Of a stretch of DNA of 64,000 nt, positions 30,025 through 44,348 are shown piece by piece. The DNA is from Mycolicibacterium frederiksbergense. GTDB taxonomy: Bacteria; Actinomycetota; Actinomycetes; Mycobacteriales; Mycobacteriaceae. The notes below the pieces were generated by a model. The model had not been told where the DNA came from. It made no database searches and saw only the letters and a list, made by a program, of their open reading frames with translations. The translations under genes were made by a program, and so were the position numbers. Location of the stretch: the NCBI RefSeq assembly GCF_029893345.1, contig NZ_JARXVE010000001.1:496001-560000 (forward strand), read 5' to 3'. Positions within the stretch are counted from its first letter, which is position 1. Each line of letters begins with the position of its first letter.

Positions 30025-30809
30025 GCCGGCTGGCGGAATTGTTCGATAACTGCCGGGCCGAGGGCCGCGCCGCACTGATCGGCTACCTTCCGACCGGTTT
30101 CCCCGATGTGCCGACGTCGATCGCCGCAATGAAGGCCTTGGTCGAATCCGGTTGCGACCTGGTCGAAGTCGGCGTGCCGTATTCGGACCCGGGCATGGAC
30201 GGCCCGACCATCGCACACGCGACCCAGACCGCGCTGGCCGGCGGTGTGCGGGTGCGTGACACGCTGGCCGCGGTCGAGGCGATCAGCAACGCCGGAGGCC
30301 GTGCCGTCGTGATGACCTACTGGAACCCGGTGCTGCGCAAGGGTGTTGATACGTTCGCCCGTGACCTGGCGTCAGCCGGCGGGTACGGCCTGATCACCCC
30401 CGATCTCATTCCCGAGGAAGCCGACGAATGGATGGCGGCTTCCGAGGCGCACAATCTCGATCGGATCTTCCTGGTAGCTCCGTCGTCGACGCCGGAACGT
30501 CTGGCGGCCACGGCGGCGGCCTCTCGTGGGTTCGTCTACGCCGCGTCGACCATGGGCGTCACCGGGGTCCGTGACACGGTGTCGAACGCGGCACCCGAAC
30601 TGGTGCGTCGAGTCAAGGAATTGTCCGACATCCCGGTCGGCGTGGGCCTGGGCGTGCGCTCGGGTGAGCAGGCCGCCGAGATCGGTGCCTACGCAGACGG
30701 TGTCATCGTCGGGTCGGCACTGGTGTCGGCCCTGCAGGATGGGCTGGATTCGCTGCGCCGGCTCACCGAAGAACTGGCAAGCGGTGTTCGACAGAGGATT
30801 TCAGCTTGA
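30021..30809 (+). CDS. trpA: Tryptophan synthase alpha chain
   Basis: 262-aa barrel that cleaves indole-3-glycerol phosphate. The catalytic Glu and Asp lie in [15 protein letters not shown]. Also [10 protein letters not shown] near the N-terminus and [16 protein letters not shown] 30021 overlaps the trpB stop; an in-frame 11-codon upstream extension is a shadow. The stop overlaps the TTG of lgt. Confidence 0.96.
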   Translation: MSRLAELFDNCRAEGRAALIGYLPTGFPDVPTSIAAMKALVESGCDLVEVGVPYSDPGMDGPTIAHATQTALAGGVRVRDTLAAVEAISNAGGRAVVMTYWNPVLRKGVDTFARDLASAGGYGLITPDLIPEEADEWMAASEAHNLDRIFLVAPSSTPERLAATAAASRGFVYAASTMGVTGVRDTVSNAAPELVRRVKELSDIPVGVGLGVRSGEQAAEIGAYADGVIVGSALVSALQDGLDSLRRLTEELASGVRQRISA

Positions 30810-32884
30810 CCACTACCGTGCTCGCTTATTTGCCCAGCCCGTCACAGGGCGTCTGGCATCTGGGCCCGGTGCCGATCCGCGCGTACGCACTATGCATCAT
30901 CGTCGGCATTGTCGCGGCGCTGGTCATCGGCGACCGGCGCTGGCAGGCACGAGGCGGTCAGGCCGGCGTCATCTATGACATCGCCTTGTGGGCGGTGCCT
31001 TTCGGACTGGTCGGTGGTCGGCTCTACCACGTCATGACGGACTGGAGGACCTACTTCGGTCCGGGCGGCAAGGGCCTCGGCGCGGCATTCCAGGTGTGGG
31101 AAGGCGGTCTCGGCATCTGGGGCGCCGTCGCGCTCGGCGGTGTCGGTGCCTGGATCGGCTGCCGCTCCCGCGGCATCCCACTGCCGGCGTTCGGCGACGC
31201 GATCGCACCCGGAATCATCCTGGCCCAGGCCATCGGTCGGCTCGGCAACTACTTCAATCAGGAGCTCTACGGCGGCGACACCACGTTGCCCTGGGGCCTG
31301 AAGATCTACCAACGCCTGAACGCAGCCGGGCAGGTGGACTATCTCAACGGGGTATCCACCGGCGAGGTCCTGAAGGTGGTACATCCCACCTTCCTCTACG
31401 AACTGCTGTGGAACCTCTTGGTTTTCGCGGTGCTGATCTGGGCTGACCGCAGGTTCAACCTGGGTCACGGACGGCTGTTCGCCCTGTATGTGGCGGGTTA
31501 CTGCGTGGGCCGGTTCATGGTCGAGTTGATGCGCAGTGATCCGGCCACCGAATTCGCCGGGATCCGGGTCAACACCTTCACCTCGACGTTCGTATTCATC
31601 GGTGCGGTCGTCTACATCATGCTGGCGCCCAAGGGGCGGGAAGATCCGGCCACTTTGGTGGGCAAGACCGACCGGGAAGAAGCCGATGACGAATCGGCGG
31701 TGGACGAACTCGGCAAGGAGTTCGTCGCGGCCGCGGCCACGTCGGGGCTTGTCGCGGCGGCGACCGTCGCGGGACAAGACGACGACGCCGACGATGCCGA
31801 CCACATGCATCCCGACGAGGTCGGCGCAGCCGAAGATGACGGTGCCGAAGCGGCAGCGGCCATCGAATTGAAGGCGATCGACGATGATTCCGACGGCACC
31901 GCCGAGGAATCCGACGCCGCCGAGGCTGCCGATGCGCCCGTCGAATCCGATACGCCGGAGGGCGCGGAGGACTCCGCCGACGAGGTTGGCGAGACCGAGG
32001 CTGTCGTGGACGACGAGACTGCCGAAGCCGAAACCGAAGTGGACGCCGAGGATTCGGCCGTCAACGAGGACGTTGAGTCCGAGGCAGACGACGAAGTCGA
32101 GGCCGACGCCGCTGCGGAGGAGCCAGCGGCCGCCGACTCCGACTCCGACGAACCGGTTGCGAGCGACGAGGCCGAGGAGCCGGCTGCCGAAGCCGTCGAG
32201 ACAGCCGACGAGGGTGTCGCGGAGGATGAGCCGGAGTCTGGCGAGCAGACTGAGGACGAGCCGGAAACCGACGGTGCGGCTGAGGAATCCGAGTCGACCT
32301 CCGAAGACAGTGATGACGCCGGTGAAGCGGCCGACGAGGACACCCGCGAGGCAGCCGACGAGGGTGTGGCTGAGGACGAGCCGGAGTCTGGCGAGCAGAC
32401 TGAGGACGAGCCGGAAACCGACGGTGCGGCTGAGGAATCCGAGTCGACCTCCGAAGACAGTGATGACGCCGGTGAAGCGGCCGACGAGGACGCCCTCGAG
32501 ACAGCCGACGAGGATGTCGCTGAGGATGAGCCGGAGTCTGGCGAGCAGACTGAGGCCGAGCCGGAAACCGACGGTGCGGCTGAGGAATCCGAGACGGAGC
32601 AGCCGGCAGCCGAGTCCGAGCCGGTGGTTGAGGCCGACGAGCCGGCCGAGGACACCGAGCCGGCCGAGGACAGCGATGATGGCGGTGAGGCGGCTGACCA
32701 GAGCGCCGGTGACAGCGAGTCTGGTGAGCAGGCCGAGGAGAACGAAGCGCCCGAGTCGCCCGAGCCGGAAGCAGCCTCGGAATCGAGCTCTGCAGCCGAC
32801 GATGCCCCACCAGCAGCCGCGGAACAGCCCGATCCTGCCCCGCAGGGCGGGCGGGCGCGCCGCTGGTTGCGTCGCAACCGCTAA
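30806..32884 (+). CDS. lgt: Prolipoprotein diacylglyceryl transferase with long acidic tail
   Basis: 692 aa. Residues about 1-275 are the polytopic Lgt enzyme that adds diacylglycerol to lipobox Cys, with signature GRLGNYFNQELYGG, GGLGIWGAVALGG and HPTFLYELLW. The remaining roughly 400 residues are a low-complexity Glu/Asp/Ala/Ser-rich cytoplasmic tail ending in basic RARRWLRRNR. The tail contains a 50-residue tandem repeat. M. tuberculosis Lgt, from memory, is about 470 aa, so this tail is unusually long. TTG 30806 overlaps the trpA stop (TTGA); no ATG alternative lies nearby. Confidence 0.93.
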   Translation: MTTTVLAYLPSPSQGVWHLGPVPIRAYALCIIVGIVAALVIGDRRWQARGGQAGVIYDIALWAVPFGLVGGRLYHVMTDWRTYFGPGGKGLGAAFQVWEGGLGIWGAVALGGVGAWIGCRSRGIPLPAFGDAIAPGIILAQAIGRLGNYFNQELYGGDTTLPWGLKIYQRLNAAGQVDYLNGVSTGEVLKVVHPTFLYELLWNLLVFAVLIWADRRFNLGHGRLFALYVAGYCVGRFMVELMRSDPATEFAGIRVNTFTSTFVFIGAVVYIMLAPKGREDPATLVGKTDREEADDESAVDELGKEFVAAAATSGLVAAATVAGQDDDADDADHMHPDEVGAAEDDGAEAAAAIELKAIDDDSDGTAEESDAAEAADAPVESDTPEGAEDSADEVGETEAVVDDETAEAETEVDAEDSAVNEDVESEADDEVEADAAAEEPAAADSDSDEPVASDEAEEPAAEAVETADEGVAEDEPESGEQTEDEPETDGAAEESESTSEDSDDAGEAADEDTREAADEGVAEDEPESGEQTEDEPETDGAAEESESTSEDSDDAGEAADEDALETADEDVAEDEPESGEQTEAEPETDGAAEESETEQPAAESEPVVEADEPAEDTEPAEDSDDGGEAADQSAGDSESGEQAEENEAPESPEPEAASESSSAADDAPPAAAEQPDPAPQGGRARRWLRRNR
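32198..32596 (+). repeat. 150-bp tandem repeat (2.6 copies) inside lgt
   Basis: Units start at 32198, 32348 and 32498, exactly 150 bp apart; the third is cut after about 100 bp. Each encodes a 50-residue block beginning E(T/A)ADE-V-AEDEPESG. Nearly all differences between units 1 and 2 lie at the block edges, so recent duplication is likely. In-frame unit length keeps the tail open. Confidence 0.9.
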
Positions 32885-32911
32885 CGGCCCGGATTCTGGC
32901 ATCCTGGCTGT

Positions 32912-33298
32912 ATGACTGACCCGTCACAGTTCGGCAGCCCATCGGACGGCACCTCGCCACCCGGTTTTCCGCCGCCGGCGGGGTATCCGCCACCACCCGG
33001 TTACCCGCCGACATACATGGACCCGAGCGCGCCGTATGGTCGCCACCCGCTGACCGGTGAACCGTTCTCGGACAAGTCCAAGGGGATTGCCGGCCTGCTG
33101 CAATTGTTCGGTCTGTTCGGCTTCGTCGGCATCGGGCGCATCTACCTCGGCCAGACCGGATTGGGCATCGCCCAGTTGCTCGTGGGCCTGCTCACCTGCG
33201 GCATCGGTGCCCTCATCTGGGGGGTCATCGATGCCATCCTGATCCTCACCGACAGGGTTCGCGATCCGCAAGGGCGTCCGCTGCGCGATGGAACCTAG
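32912..33298 (+). CDS. TM2-domain membrane protein
   Basis: 128-aa protein. The N-terminal 45 residues are Pro/Gly/Tyr-rich (PPPPGYPP). Then follows a TM2 domain with two membrane helices: KGIAGLLQLFGLFGFVGIGR, a short GRIYLGQTG turn, and IAQLLVGLLTCGIGALIWGV, ending in DAILILTDRVRDP. TM2 proteins are widespread and of unknown role. It overlaps the next gene by 11 bp. Confidence 0.85.
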   Translation: MTDPSQFGSPSDGTSPPGFPPPAGYPPPPGYPPTYMDPSAPYGRHPLTGEPFSDKSKGIAGLLQLFGLFGFVGIGRIYLGQTGLGIAQLLVGLLTCGIGALIWGVIDAILILTDRVRDPQGRPLRDGT

Positions 33299-33701
33299 CG
33301 GCAGCAAGGCTCATGCGTCGGCGCGCTACAAGGCGCTCGCCGCGGGTGGGCTGGCGGCAGGCGCGCTGACCTATATCGGCCTGGCCGACCCGCACCGTCC
33401 GGGTTTCCTCTTTCCGGGGTGCCTGTTCAAGGCGATCACCGGGTGGAACTGCCCGGCGTGTGGTGGCTTGCGGATGACCCACGATCTGCTGCACGGCGAC
33501 CTGGCCGCGGCCGTCGTCGACAACGTGTTTGCCCTGGTCGGTCTGCCCGCGCTCGCCGTGTGGATGCTGCTGCGGTGGCGGCTGGGTAAGAAGGTGTTCC
33601 CGATGCCGGCCGTGGTGACCGTTGTGGTGTTGCTGGTGGTCTGGACGGTGGTACGTAACTTGCCGGGCTTCCCGCTGGTGCCGACGTTAGCGGCTCCATA
33701 G
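33288..33701 (+). CDS. DUF2752 membrane protein
   Basis: 137-aa protein of the DUF2752 family. It carries the hallmark GWNCPACGGLRMTHDLLHGD between two hydrophobic helices, and a third C-terminal helix (PAVVTVVVLLVVWTVV). Position matches Rv1616 of M. tuberculosis. Function unknown; the CPxCGG motif suggests metal or redox chemistry. ATG 33288 overlaps the TM2 gene end. Confidence 0.85.
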   Translation: MEPSGSKAHASARYKALAAGGLAAGALTYIGLADPHRPGFLFPGCLFKAITGWNCPACGGLRMTHDLLHGDLAAAVVDNVFALVGLPALAVWMLLRWRLGKKVFPMPAVVTVVVLLVVWTVVRNLPGFPLVPTLAAP

Positions 33702-33715
33702 CACTCCACCTGCAC

Positions 33716-33724
33716 TGATACACT
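33716..33724 (+). promoter_or_regulatory. Extended -10 promoter for gltB
   Basis: TGATACACT combines a TGn extension with the -10 box TACACT. It lies just after the DUF2752 stop and about 63 bp before the chosen gltB GTG. A start site near 33731 is predicted, with a leader carrying a small GCCC-TTC-GGGC hairpin. Confidence 0.5.
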
Positions 33725-33786
33725 AGCCCTTCGGGCCGGTGCAGTCCCGGGACCAGGATGTTCCGGACTTGCGGAGGTGCGATCAA

Positions 33787-38347
<4,561 letters not shown>

Positions 38348-38355
<8 letters not shown>

Positions 38356-39850
38356 TCCGACCGGATTTCTTCGGGTACCCAAGATCGAGGCGGCCAAGCG
38401 GCCCGTCGAGGATCGGGTGGGGGACTGGCGTGAGGTGTACGAGCGCCAGAATCCCCATGAGCGTGCCGGCGAGGTGTCCCAGCAGGCGCGCCGCTGCATG
38501 GATTGCGGGATCCCGTTCTGCCACTCCGGCAAGGCGGGCTGTCCGCTGGGAAACCTGATCCCGGAATGGAACGACCTTGTGCGGCGCGGCCGTTGGGACG
38601 CCGCCAGCGACCGGCTGCACGCCACCAACAACTTTCCGGAGTTCACTGGTCGGCTGTGCCCGGCGCCCTGTGAGGCGGCCTGCGTGCTGTCGATCGCCGA
38701 GGAGCTGACCGGCGGCAGTGTGACGATCAAGCGGATCGAGCAGACCATCGCCGATCAGGCCTGGATGGACGGCACCGTGGAACCTCGGCCGGCCGCCATC
38801 GCCACCGGCAAGCACGTCGCGGTGGTTGGCTCCGGCCCTGCGGGATTGGCTGCGGCGCAACAACTTACCCGGGCCGGCCACGACGTGACGGTCTACGAAC
38901 GCGACGACCGGGTGGGCGGGCTGCTGCGCTACGGAATCCCGGAGTACAAGCTGGAGAAGTCGGTGCTGAATCAGCGACTGGCGCAGATGCGGGCCGAGGG
39001 CACCCGATTCGTCACGGAATGCGAGGTCGGCGTCGATGTCACCGTCGAGCGGTTGCGCCAACGCCATCAGGCGGTCGTGCTCGCGGTCGGCGCGCTGCGT
39101 GGCCGCGACAACGAGGTACCCGGGCGCGAACTCGATGGCGTGCATCTGGCCATGGAACATCTGGTGCCGGCCAACCGGGAATGCGAGGGCGATGGGCCGT
39201 CACCGATCTCGGCAGCGGGTAAGCATGTGGTGATCATCGGTGGCGGTGACACCGGAGCGGACTGCCTGGGCACCGCGCACCGGCAGGGAGCGGCCTCGGT
39301 TACTCAGCTCGATTACAACCCCGAACCGCCCGAGATCCGCGATGACACGTTGTCGCCGTGGCCCACGTGGCCGTTGCTGCTGCGCACCTCCCCGGCGCAT
39401 GCCGAAGGCGGTGCCCGCCGCTTCCAGGTGGCGGTGCAGCGGTTCATCGGCGACGACAAAGGGCATGTGCGGGCCATCGAGATCGCCGAGGTTCAGGTCA
39501 CCCGTGACGCCGAGGGGCGGCGGGAGATCACTCCGGTGGGCGAGTCGTTGCAGATTCCCTGCGACCTGGCGCTGCTGGCCATCGGGTTCGACGGCGTCGA
39601 GCACATGGCACTGCTGGACGGTTTGAACCTGAAACTCACCCGTCGCGGCACCGTCTCGTGCGGTTCGGACTGGCAGACCGACGCGCCCGGGGTGTTCGTC
39701 TGCGGTGACGCGCATCGCGGGGCATCGCTGGTGGTGTGGGCGATCGCCGAGGGCCGCAGCGCGGCGCACGCAGTGGACGCCTACCTGATGGGCGCATCGG
39801 ATCTGCCGTCGCCGGTGCGTCCCGGAGCGCTACCTCTGGCCATCGTCTGA
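38348..39850 (+). CDS. gltD: Glutamate synthase small subunit (NADPH-GOGAT beta)
   Basis: 500-aa FAD/[4Fe-4S] subunit that passes electrons from NADPH to GltB. N-terminal Cys motifs [17 protein letters not shown] and CPAPCEAAC bind the clusters. FAD fold [20 protein letters not shown] fold [15 protein letters not shown]-terminal [22 protein letters not shown] 38348 overlaps the last 8 bp of gltB. An upstream in-frame extension within gltB is a shadow. Confidence 0.95.
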
Positions 39851-39863
39851 ATCGATTAACGAC

Positions 39864-39869
39864 TATGCT
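39864..39869 (+). promoter_or_regulatory. Candidate -10 box of pyk
   Basis: TATGCT lies 8 nt upstream of the pyk GTG (39878), in the 27-bp gap after gltD. It predicts a nearly leaderless pyk transcript independent of gltBD. Confidence 0.45.
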
Positions 39870-39877
39870 CACATGAC

Positions 39878-41296
39878 GTGAGCAGACGCGGAAAGATCGT
39901 TTGTACGCTAGGCCCGGCGACCAGTACGGATGAGATGGTCCGGGCGCTGGTAGATGCCGGTATGGACGTCGCCAGGCTGAACTTCAGCCACGGCGACTAC
40001 AGCGACCACGAGGCCGCCTACAAGCGGGTGCGGGCCGCATCGGATGCCGCCGGCCGCGCGGTGGGTGTGCTGGCCGACCTGCAGGGGCCCAAGATTCGGC
40101 TGGGCCGGTTTGCCGAGGGCTCGACATACTGGGCGACCGGGGAATCGGTGCGGATCACCGTCGAGGACTGTGCGGGCACCCACGACCGGGTATCGACGAC
40201 CTACAAGCACTTGGCGGCGGACGCCCGGGCGGGGGACCGCTTGCTGGTCGACGACGGCAAGGTCGGCCTGATCGTCGACACCATAGACGGCAACGACGTG
40301 GTGTGCACGGTCACCGAGGGTGGTCCGGTCAGCAACAACAAGGGTCTGTCGCTGCCGGGGATGAATGTGACGGTGCCTGCACTGTCCGAGAAGGACATCG
40401 AGGACCTCGAGTTCGCGCTGCGGCTGGGGGTGGACCTGGTCGCGCTTTCGTTCGTGCGCTCACCGGCCGATGTGGAGCTCGTGCACGAGGTGATGGACCG
40501 GGTGGGTCGCCGGGTTCCGGTGATCGCCAAGCTGGAGAAGCCCGAGGCGGTGGAGAATCTCGAGGCCATCGTGTTGGCGTTTGACGCCTTGATGGTGGCC
40601 CGCGGAGATCTCGGCGTCGAACTGCCGCTGGAGGAAGTGCCGCTGGTGCAGAAGCGCGCCATCCAGATGGCAAGGGAGAACGCCAAACCCGTCATCGTCG
40701 CCACCCAGATGCTCGAGTCGATGCTGGAGAATTCCCGTCCCACCCGGGCCGAGGCCTCCGATGTGGCCAACGCCGTGCTCGACGGCGCGGACGCGGTGAT
40801 GCTCTCGGGTGAGACCTCGGTCGGCAAGTACCCCCTGGAGGCCGTCAAGACGATGGCTCGAATCATCAAGGCGGTCGAGGACAACTCGGTGTCGGTGCCG
40901 CCGTTGACGCACGTCCCGCGCACCAAGCGCGGGGTGATCTCGTACGCCGCCCGGGACATCGGGGAACGGCTGGATGCCAAGGCACTGGTCGCTTTCACCC
41001 AGTCCGGGGATACCGTGCGCCGCCTGGCTCGACTGCACACCCCGCTTCCGGTGCTGGCGTTCACCGCGCTGCCCGAGGTCCGGAGTCAGCTTGCGCTGAC
41101 CTGGGGCACCGAGACGTTCATCGTGCCGCAGATGGCCAGCACCGACGACATGATCCGTCAGGTCGACCAATCACTGTTGAATCTCGGCCGGTACAAGCGG
41201 GGTGAGCTGGTGGTCATCGTCGCGGGTGCCCCGCCGGGCACAGTAGGCTCCACGAATCTGATCCACGTGCACCGCATCGGGGAGGACGACGTCTAG
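39878..41296 (+). CDS. pyk: Pyruvate kinase
   Basis: 472-aa glycolytic enzyme converting PEP and ADP to pyruvate and ATP. Starts MSRRGKIVCTLGPAT. ARLNFSHGDY binds substrate and cation. The catalytic Lys lies in VIAKLEKPEAVENLE, followed by VARGDLGVELPLEEVP, and ADAVMLSGETSVGKYPLEAV. C-terminal allosteric domain begins near residue 340 (GERLDAKALVAFTQSG). GTG start. The gene order with tesB and the cyd operon downstream is the mycobacterial one. Confidence 0.96.
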   Translation: MSRRGKIVCTLGPATSTDEMVRALVDAGMDVARLNFSHGDYSDHEAAYKRVRAASDAAGRAVGVLADLQGPKIRLGRFAEGSTYWATGESVRITVEDCAGTHDRVSTTYKHLAADARAGDRLLVDDGKVGLIVDTIDGNDVVCTVTEGGPVSNNKGLSLPGMNVTVPALSEKDIEDLEFALRLGVDLVALSFVRSPADVELVHEVMDRVGRRVPVIAKLEKPEAVENLEAIVLAFDALMVARGDLGVELPLEEVPLVQKRAIQMARENAKPVIVATQMLESMLENSRPTRAEASDVANAVLDGADAVMLSGETSVGKYPLEAVKTMARIIKAVEDNSVSVPPLTHVPRTKRGVISYAARDIGERLDAKALVAFTQSGDTVRRLARLHTPLPVLAFTALPEVRSQLALTWGTETFIVPQMASTDDMIRQVDQSLLNLGRYKRGELVVIVAGAPPGTVGSTNLIHVHRIGEDDV

Positions 41297-41344
41297 CGAC
41301 CGACGGTCGGGCGAAGACCACCGAATAGCCCGGAAAGGGGTCCC

Positions 41345-42217
41345 TTGACGCACCCGGATTTCGAGGAGCTGCTTGCTGTTCTCGATCTCAATCGTGTCGA
41401 CGACGATCTGTTCATCGGCTCGCATCCGAGTAAGAACCCGGTGCGCACCTTCGGTGGGCAGATGGTTGCACAGGCCTTCGTCGCAGGCGGCCGCACGCTC
41501 GAGCACCAGATTCCGCCCAGCGCATTGAATGCGCATTTCATCGCCGGCGGTGACCCGGAGAAGGATCTGGAGTTTCACATCGTGCGGCTCCGCGACGAGC
41601 GTCGGTTCGCCAACCGCAGGGTGGATGTCATGCAGGACGGCAACCTGCTGACCACCGTGATGATCTCGTACATGAACGGTGGCCGGGGTCTGGAGCACAG
41701 CGTCCCCGCGCCGGCGGTGCCACGGCCAGAGACATTGCCCAAGATCGACGAACTGCTGCTCGGATACGAGAAGACCGTGCCGTTGTTCGTCGAGGCGTTG
41801 CGCCCTATCGAATGGCGTTACACCAATGATCCGGCCTGGGTGATGCGGGACAAGGGCGGCAAGCTCGACCACAATCGGGTATGGCTCAAAACCGAAGGTG
41901 AGATGCCCGACGATCCGGTGCTGCACGGTGCGGCGCTGTTGTACTCATCGGATACCACGGTGCTCGATTCGATCATCACGACCCATGGGTTGTCCTGGGG
42001 TTTCGACCGGATTTTCGCGGTGACGATGAATCACTCGGTGTGGTTTCACCGACCGTTCCGTTTCGATGAATGGGTGTTGTACTCGACCACGTCGCCGGTC
42101 GCCGCCGATTCCCGCGGGCTGGGTACCGGCCATTTTTTCGATGCGTCGGGTCAGTTGCTGGCGACCGTGGTGCAGGAGGGGATCGTCAAGCATTTCCCCG
42201 GCGCCGCCAAGTCGTGA
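41345..42217 (+). CDS. tesB: Acyl-CoA thioesterase II
   Basis: 290-aa double hot-dog thioesterase that hydrolyses acyl-CoA. Family sequence: TFGGQMVAQAFVAGGRT, LNAHFIAGGDP, FANRRVDVMQDGN, and the second domain with ATVVQEG at the end. TTG 41345 is taken as start because GGAAAGGGG ends 4 nt upstream and no ATG or GTG lies before the domain. Matches TesB1 next to pykA in M. tuberculosis. Confidence 0.9.
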   Translation: MTHPDFEELLAVLDLNRVDDDLFIGSHPSKNPVRTFGGQMVAQAFVAGGRTLEHQIPPSALNAHFIAGGDPEKDLEFHIVRLRDERRFANRRVDVMQDGNLLTTVMISYMNGGRGLEHSVPAPAVPRPETLPKIDELLLGYEKTVPLFVEALRPIEWRYTNDPAWVMRDKGGKLDHNRVWLKTEGEMPDDPVLHGAALLYSSDTTVLDSIITTHGLSWGFDRIFAVTMNHSVWFHRPFRFDEWVLYSTTSPVAADSRGLGTGHFFDASGQLLATVVQEGIVKHFPGAAKS

Positions 42218-42223
42218 GACCGC

Positions 42224-42796
42224 TCAGCGAGTAGGTGTCGGTGTCGGCGTGACGCCGAACTCGTTCTCCAGGCGCTTGCGGAAGTTGTCTTCGCACACCT
42301 GTTGTGCGGCTTGGTCGTTCCCGGCATCCTGCATGCAGTTCAGGTACTCGCGGCCGCCGAGTTCGTTGAACCAGCGCGCGCCCAGATTCACCCAGATGGC
42401 GATGAACAGCACCGACAGCACGATCGCCACGCAGCCGAGAGCGATCCCGGTGGTTGCCACTCCGCCGTTGGTTGCTTCGCCGCGTTTGAACCGTCCGCGC
42501 GCGACGAAGCCGAGAACGACGGCCACCGCACCGAGGGTCAGGCCGCCGATCACCGACCACACCAGGACCAGACCGATGATGGCGAACACGAGCGCTGCGA
42601 CGGCTAACCCATTTCTGGGTGCACCGGTCTGCGTCGGCATGGTCCCGGCATACGGCGGCGGATAGCCGCCGTATGGAGATGGGGGCGGGTAGCCGCCGGG
42701 ATAGGCACCGTACGGGTACGGCGGGACAGCTGCCGGCGATGGTGGGGGAGGCCCGGGCCGGTCCGACTCGTTCTCCTCGGCGCGCTCGTCGGTCAT
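42224..42796 (-). CDS. DUF4190-type membrane protein with Pro-rich N-terminus
   Basis: 190-aa protein. Residues about 1-60 are acidic, then Pro/Tyr/Gly-rich repeats (GGYPPPSPYGGYPPP). Two helices follow (LAVAALVFAIIGLVLVWSVI and GIALGCVAIVLSVLFIAIWV), typical of DUF4190, then a C-terminal extracytoplasmic segment with two Cys (NCMQDAGNDQAAQQVC). Function unknown. ATG 42796 chosen. It converges with tesB and lies 10 bp downstream of cydC on the same strand. Confidence 0.75.
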   Translation of the reverse strand: MTDERAEENESDRPGPPPPSPAAVPPYPYGAYPGGYPPPSPYGGYPPPYAGTMPTQTGAPRNGLAVAALVFAIIGLVLVWSVIGGLTLGAVAVVLGFVARGRFKRGEATNGGVATTGIALGCVAIVLSVLFIAIWVNLGARWFNELGGREYLNCMQDAGNDQAAQQVCEDNFRKRLENEFGVTPTPTPTR

Positions 42797-42806
42797 GACT
42801 GTGAGG

Positions 42807-44348
42807 CTACTCGCCGGGCCCGGCGTTGAGCTCATGACAGGCAATGGTGGGACAGGCGATGCCCACAGGCAGATGATGAGTCGCCACCACGACGGTCCGC
42901 TCGGCCGGGAACATCGCGTCGGGCGTGAGCAGTTCGGTCAGGATTCGTTGGCCGTCAGCGGCATCCATGTTCTCCGTCGGCTCGTCGAGCAGCACGATCG
43001 GAAATGTCGAGATCAGCACCCGGGCCAGCAGCAGGCGTCGACGCTGCCCGGCTGACACCGCCGCGGCGCCACCCACCAGCACAGTGGACAGCTCATCAGG
43101 CAAACCCGCCAGCCAACCGCCGAGCCCGACGCGCTGCAGGGCGGTGCGCAGTTCGTCGTCGGTGGCGTCGCCGCGGACCACGAGCAGATTGTCGCGCACG
43201 GTGGTGTCGAAGAGGTGCGCGTCCTCGGCGAAAAACGCTGCGCGCTGCGGTGTCTGGCGGAACTGCTCGGCGATCGCCATCAGCAGCGTGGTCTTGCCCG
43301 ATCCGCTCGGGCCGATGATCGCCAGTCGGCCGCCCGGTGGCAGTTCGACTGCCGGTACCGTCGGGCGTGCGCGCAACCGGCCATCCGGTGCGGTGAACTC
43401 CAGCAGTCGGCGCGCGGCGATGCGCGAGCGGCTGAGCTGTACCGCGGCATCCGGCAGTGCCGTGGTGGCTTCGAACGCCGACAACGGCAGCAGCATGAGA
43501 ATCGCGATGGTGGTCGGCGCGACCGTAGGGGCCAACGCGATACCAGCGACAACCGCGCCGACCACACTGGCGCCGATAGCGATACTCGGCATGGCTGCGG
43601 CCAACGCAGCGGGTGCGGCGGCCCGGTCTGTGGCTCGGCCCCAATCTCGGTGGTGCCGTTCTGATTCGGCGATCACCGTGTCGAGGCGCCCGCTGACCCG
43701 TAGCTCGGGGCCGTACTCCAACGCCAGCATTGTGGCGGTATCGCGGTTGGAACGATGTTGGGCAGCAACGGATTCAGCGGCAGCTACGGCACGGGCGGCC
43801 AATGCTGGGGCCGCGACTCCGGCGATCAGCAGACACAGCGCCAGCACTGCGGCGGCACCCGGTGAGATAGCGGCGATGACGCCGACGGCTACGCAGCTGA
43901 GTACCGCGGCAACCACGATCGGCAACACCGAACGCACCACCACATCGGCCAGCTCATCGACGGAGGCGCCCACCCGGGCCACCAGCTCACCGCTGGGCAG
44001 CCGCATCGCGTCGTCATCCGGTCCGCTGGCAAGTCTGCGGTACAGCCCGGTGCGGGCATTGGCCGCCGCCCGCAGCGCGGTGTCGTGGGCGGCCAATCGT
44101 TGGCAGTAGCCGAGCACGCCCCGCGAGATACCCAGTGCCCGCACCGCGACCACAGCTACCGACAGGTCGAGGATCGGTGGCATCTGCCAGGCCCGGGTGA
44201 TCAACCACGCGGAGATCGCCGCCAGGGCCAGCGCGCTGCCCAAGGACAGCACCCCGAGGACACTGGCGAGGATCAATCGGCTGAGCCGCGGCCGCAGCAG
44301 GTCCAGCGTCAGCCGCAGCAGCGGATCACGGCGAAACATGCGCCGCAC
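42807..44348 (-). CDS. cydC: ABC transporter CydC (cytochrome bd assembly)
   Basis: 513-aa fused permease-ATPase half-transporter. Six hydrophobic helices occupy the first 280 residues. Then come Walker A IIGPSGSGKTTLL, signature VSAGQRRRLLLARVL and Walker B IVLLDEPTENMD. With CydD it forms the heterodimer needed for cytochrome bd assembly (thiol or heme export). GTG 44348 is used; ATG 44339 is equally possible. It overlaps the cydD end by 23 bp. Confidence 0.9.
   Translation of the reverse strand: MRRMFRRDPLLRLTLDLLRPRLSRLILASVLGVLSLGSALALAAISAWLITRAWQMPPILDLSVAVVAVRALGISRGVLGYCQRLAAHDTALRAAANARTGLYRRLASGPDDDAMRLPSGELVARVGASVDELADVVVRSVLPIVVAAVLSCVAVGVIAAISPGAAAVLALCLLIAGVAAPALAARAVAAAESVAAQHRSNRDTATMLALEYGPELRVSGRLDTVIAESERHHRDWGRATDRAAAPAALAAAMPSIAIGASVVGAVVAGIALAPTVAPTTIAILMLLPLSAFEATTALPDAAVQLSRSRIAARRLLEFTAPDGRLRARPTVPAVELPPGGRLAIIGPSGSGKTTLLMAIAEQFRQTPQRAAFFAEDAHLFDTTVRDNLLVVRGDATDDELRTALQRVGLGGWLAGLPDELSTVLVGGAAAVSAGQRRRLLLARVLISTFPIVLLDEPTENMDAADGQRILTELLTPDAMFPAERTVVVATHHLPVGIACPTIACHELNAGPGE

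Noticed and set aside
30890..32902. 670-codon open frame antisense to lgt with Leu/Gly/Arg repeats
   Set aside because: Produced by reading the acidic repeat tail backwards; the sense strand has the Lgt signature and correct coupling to trpA.
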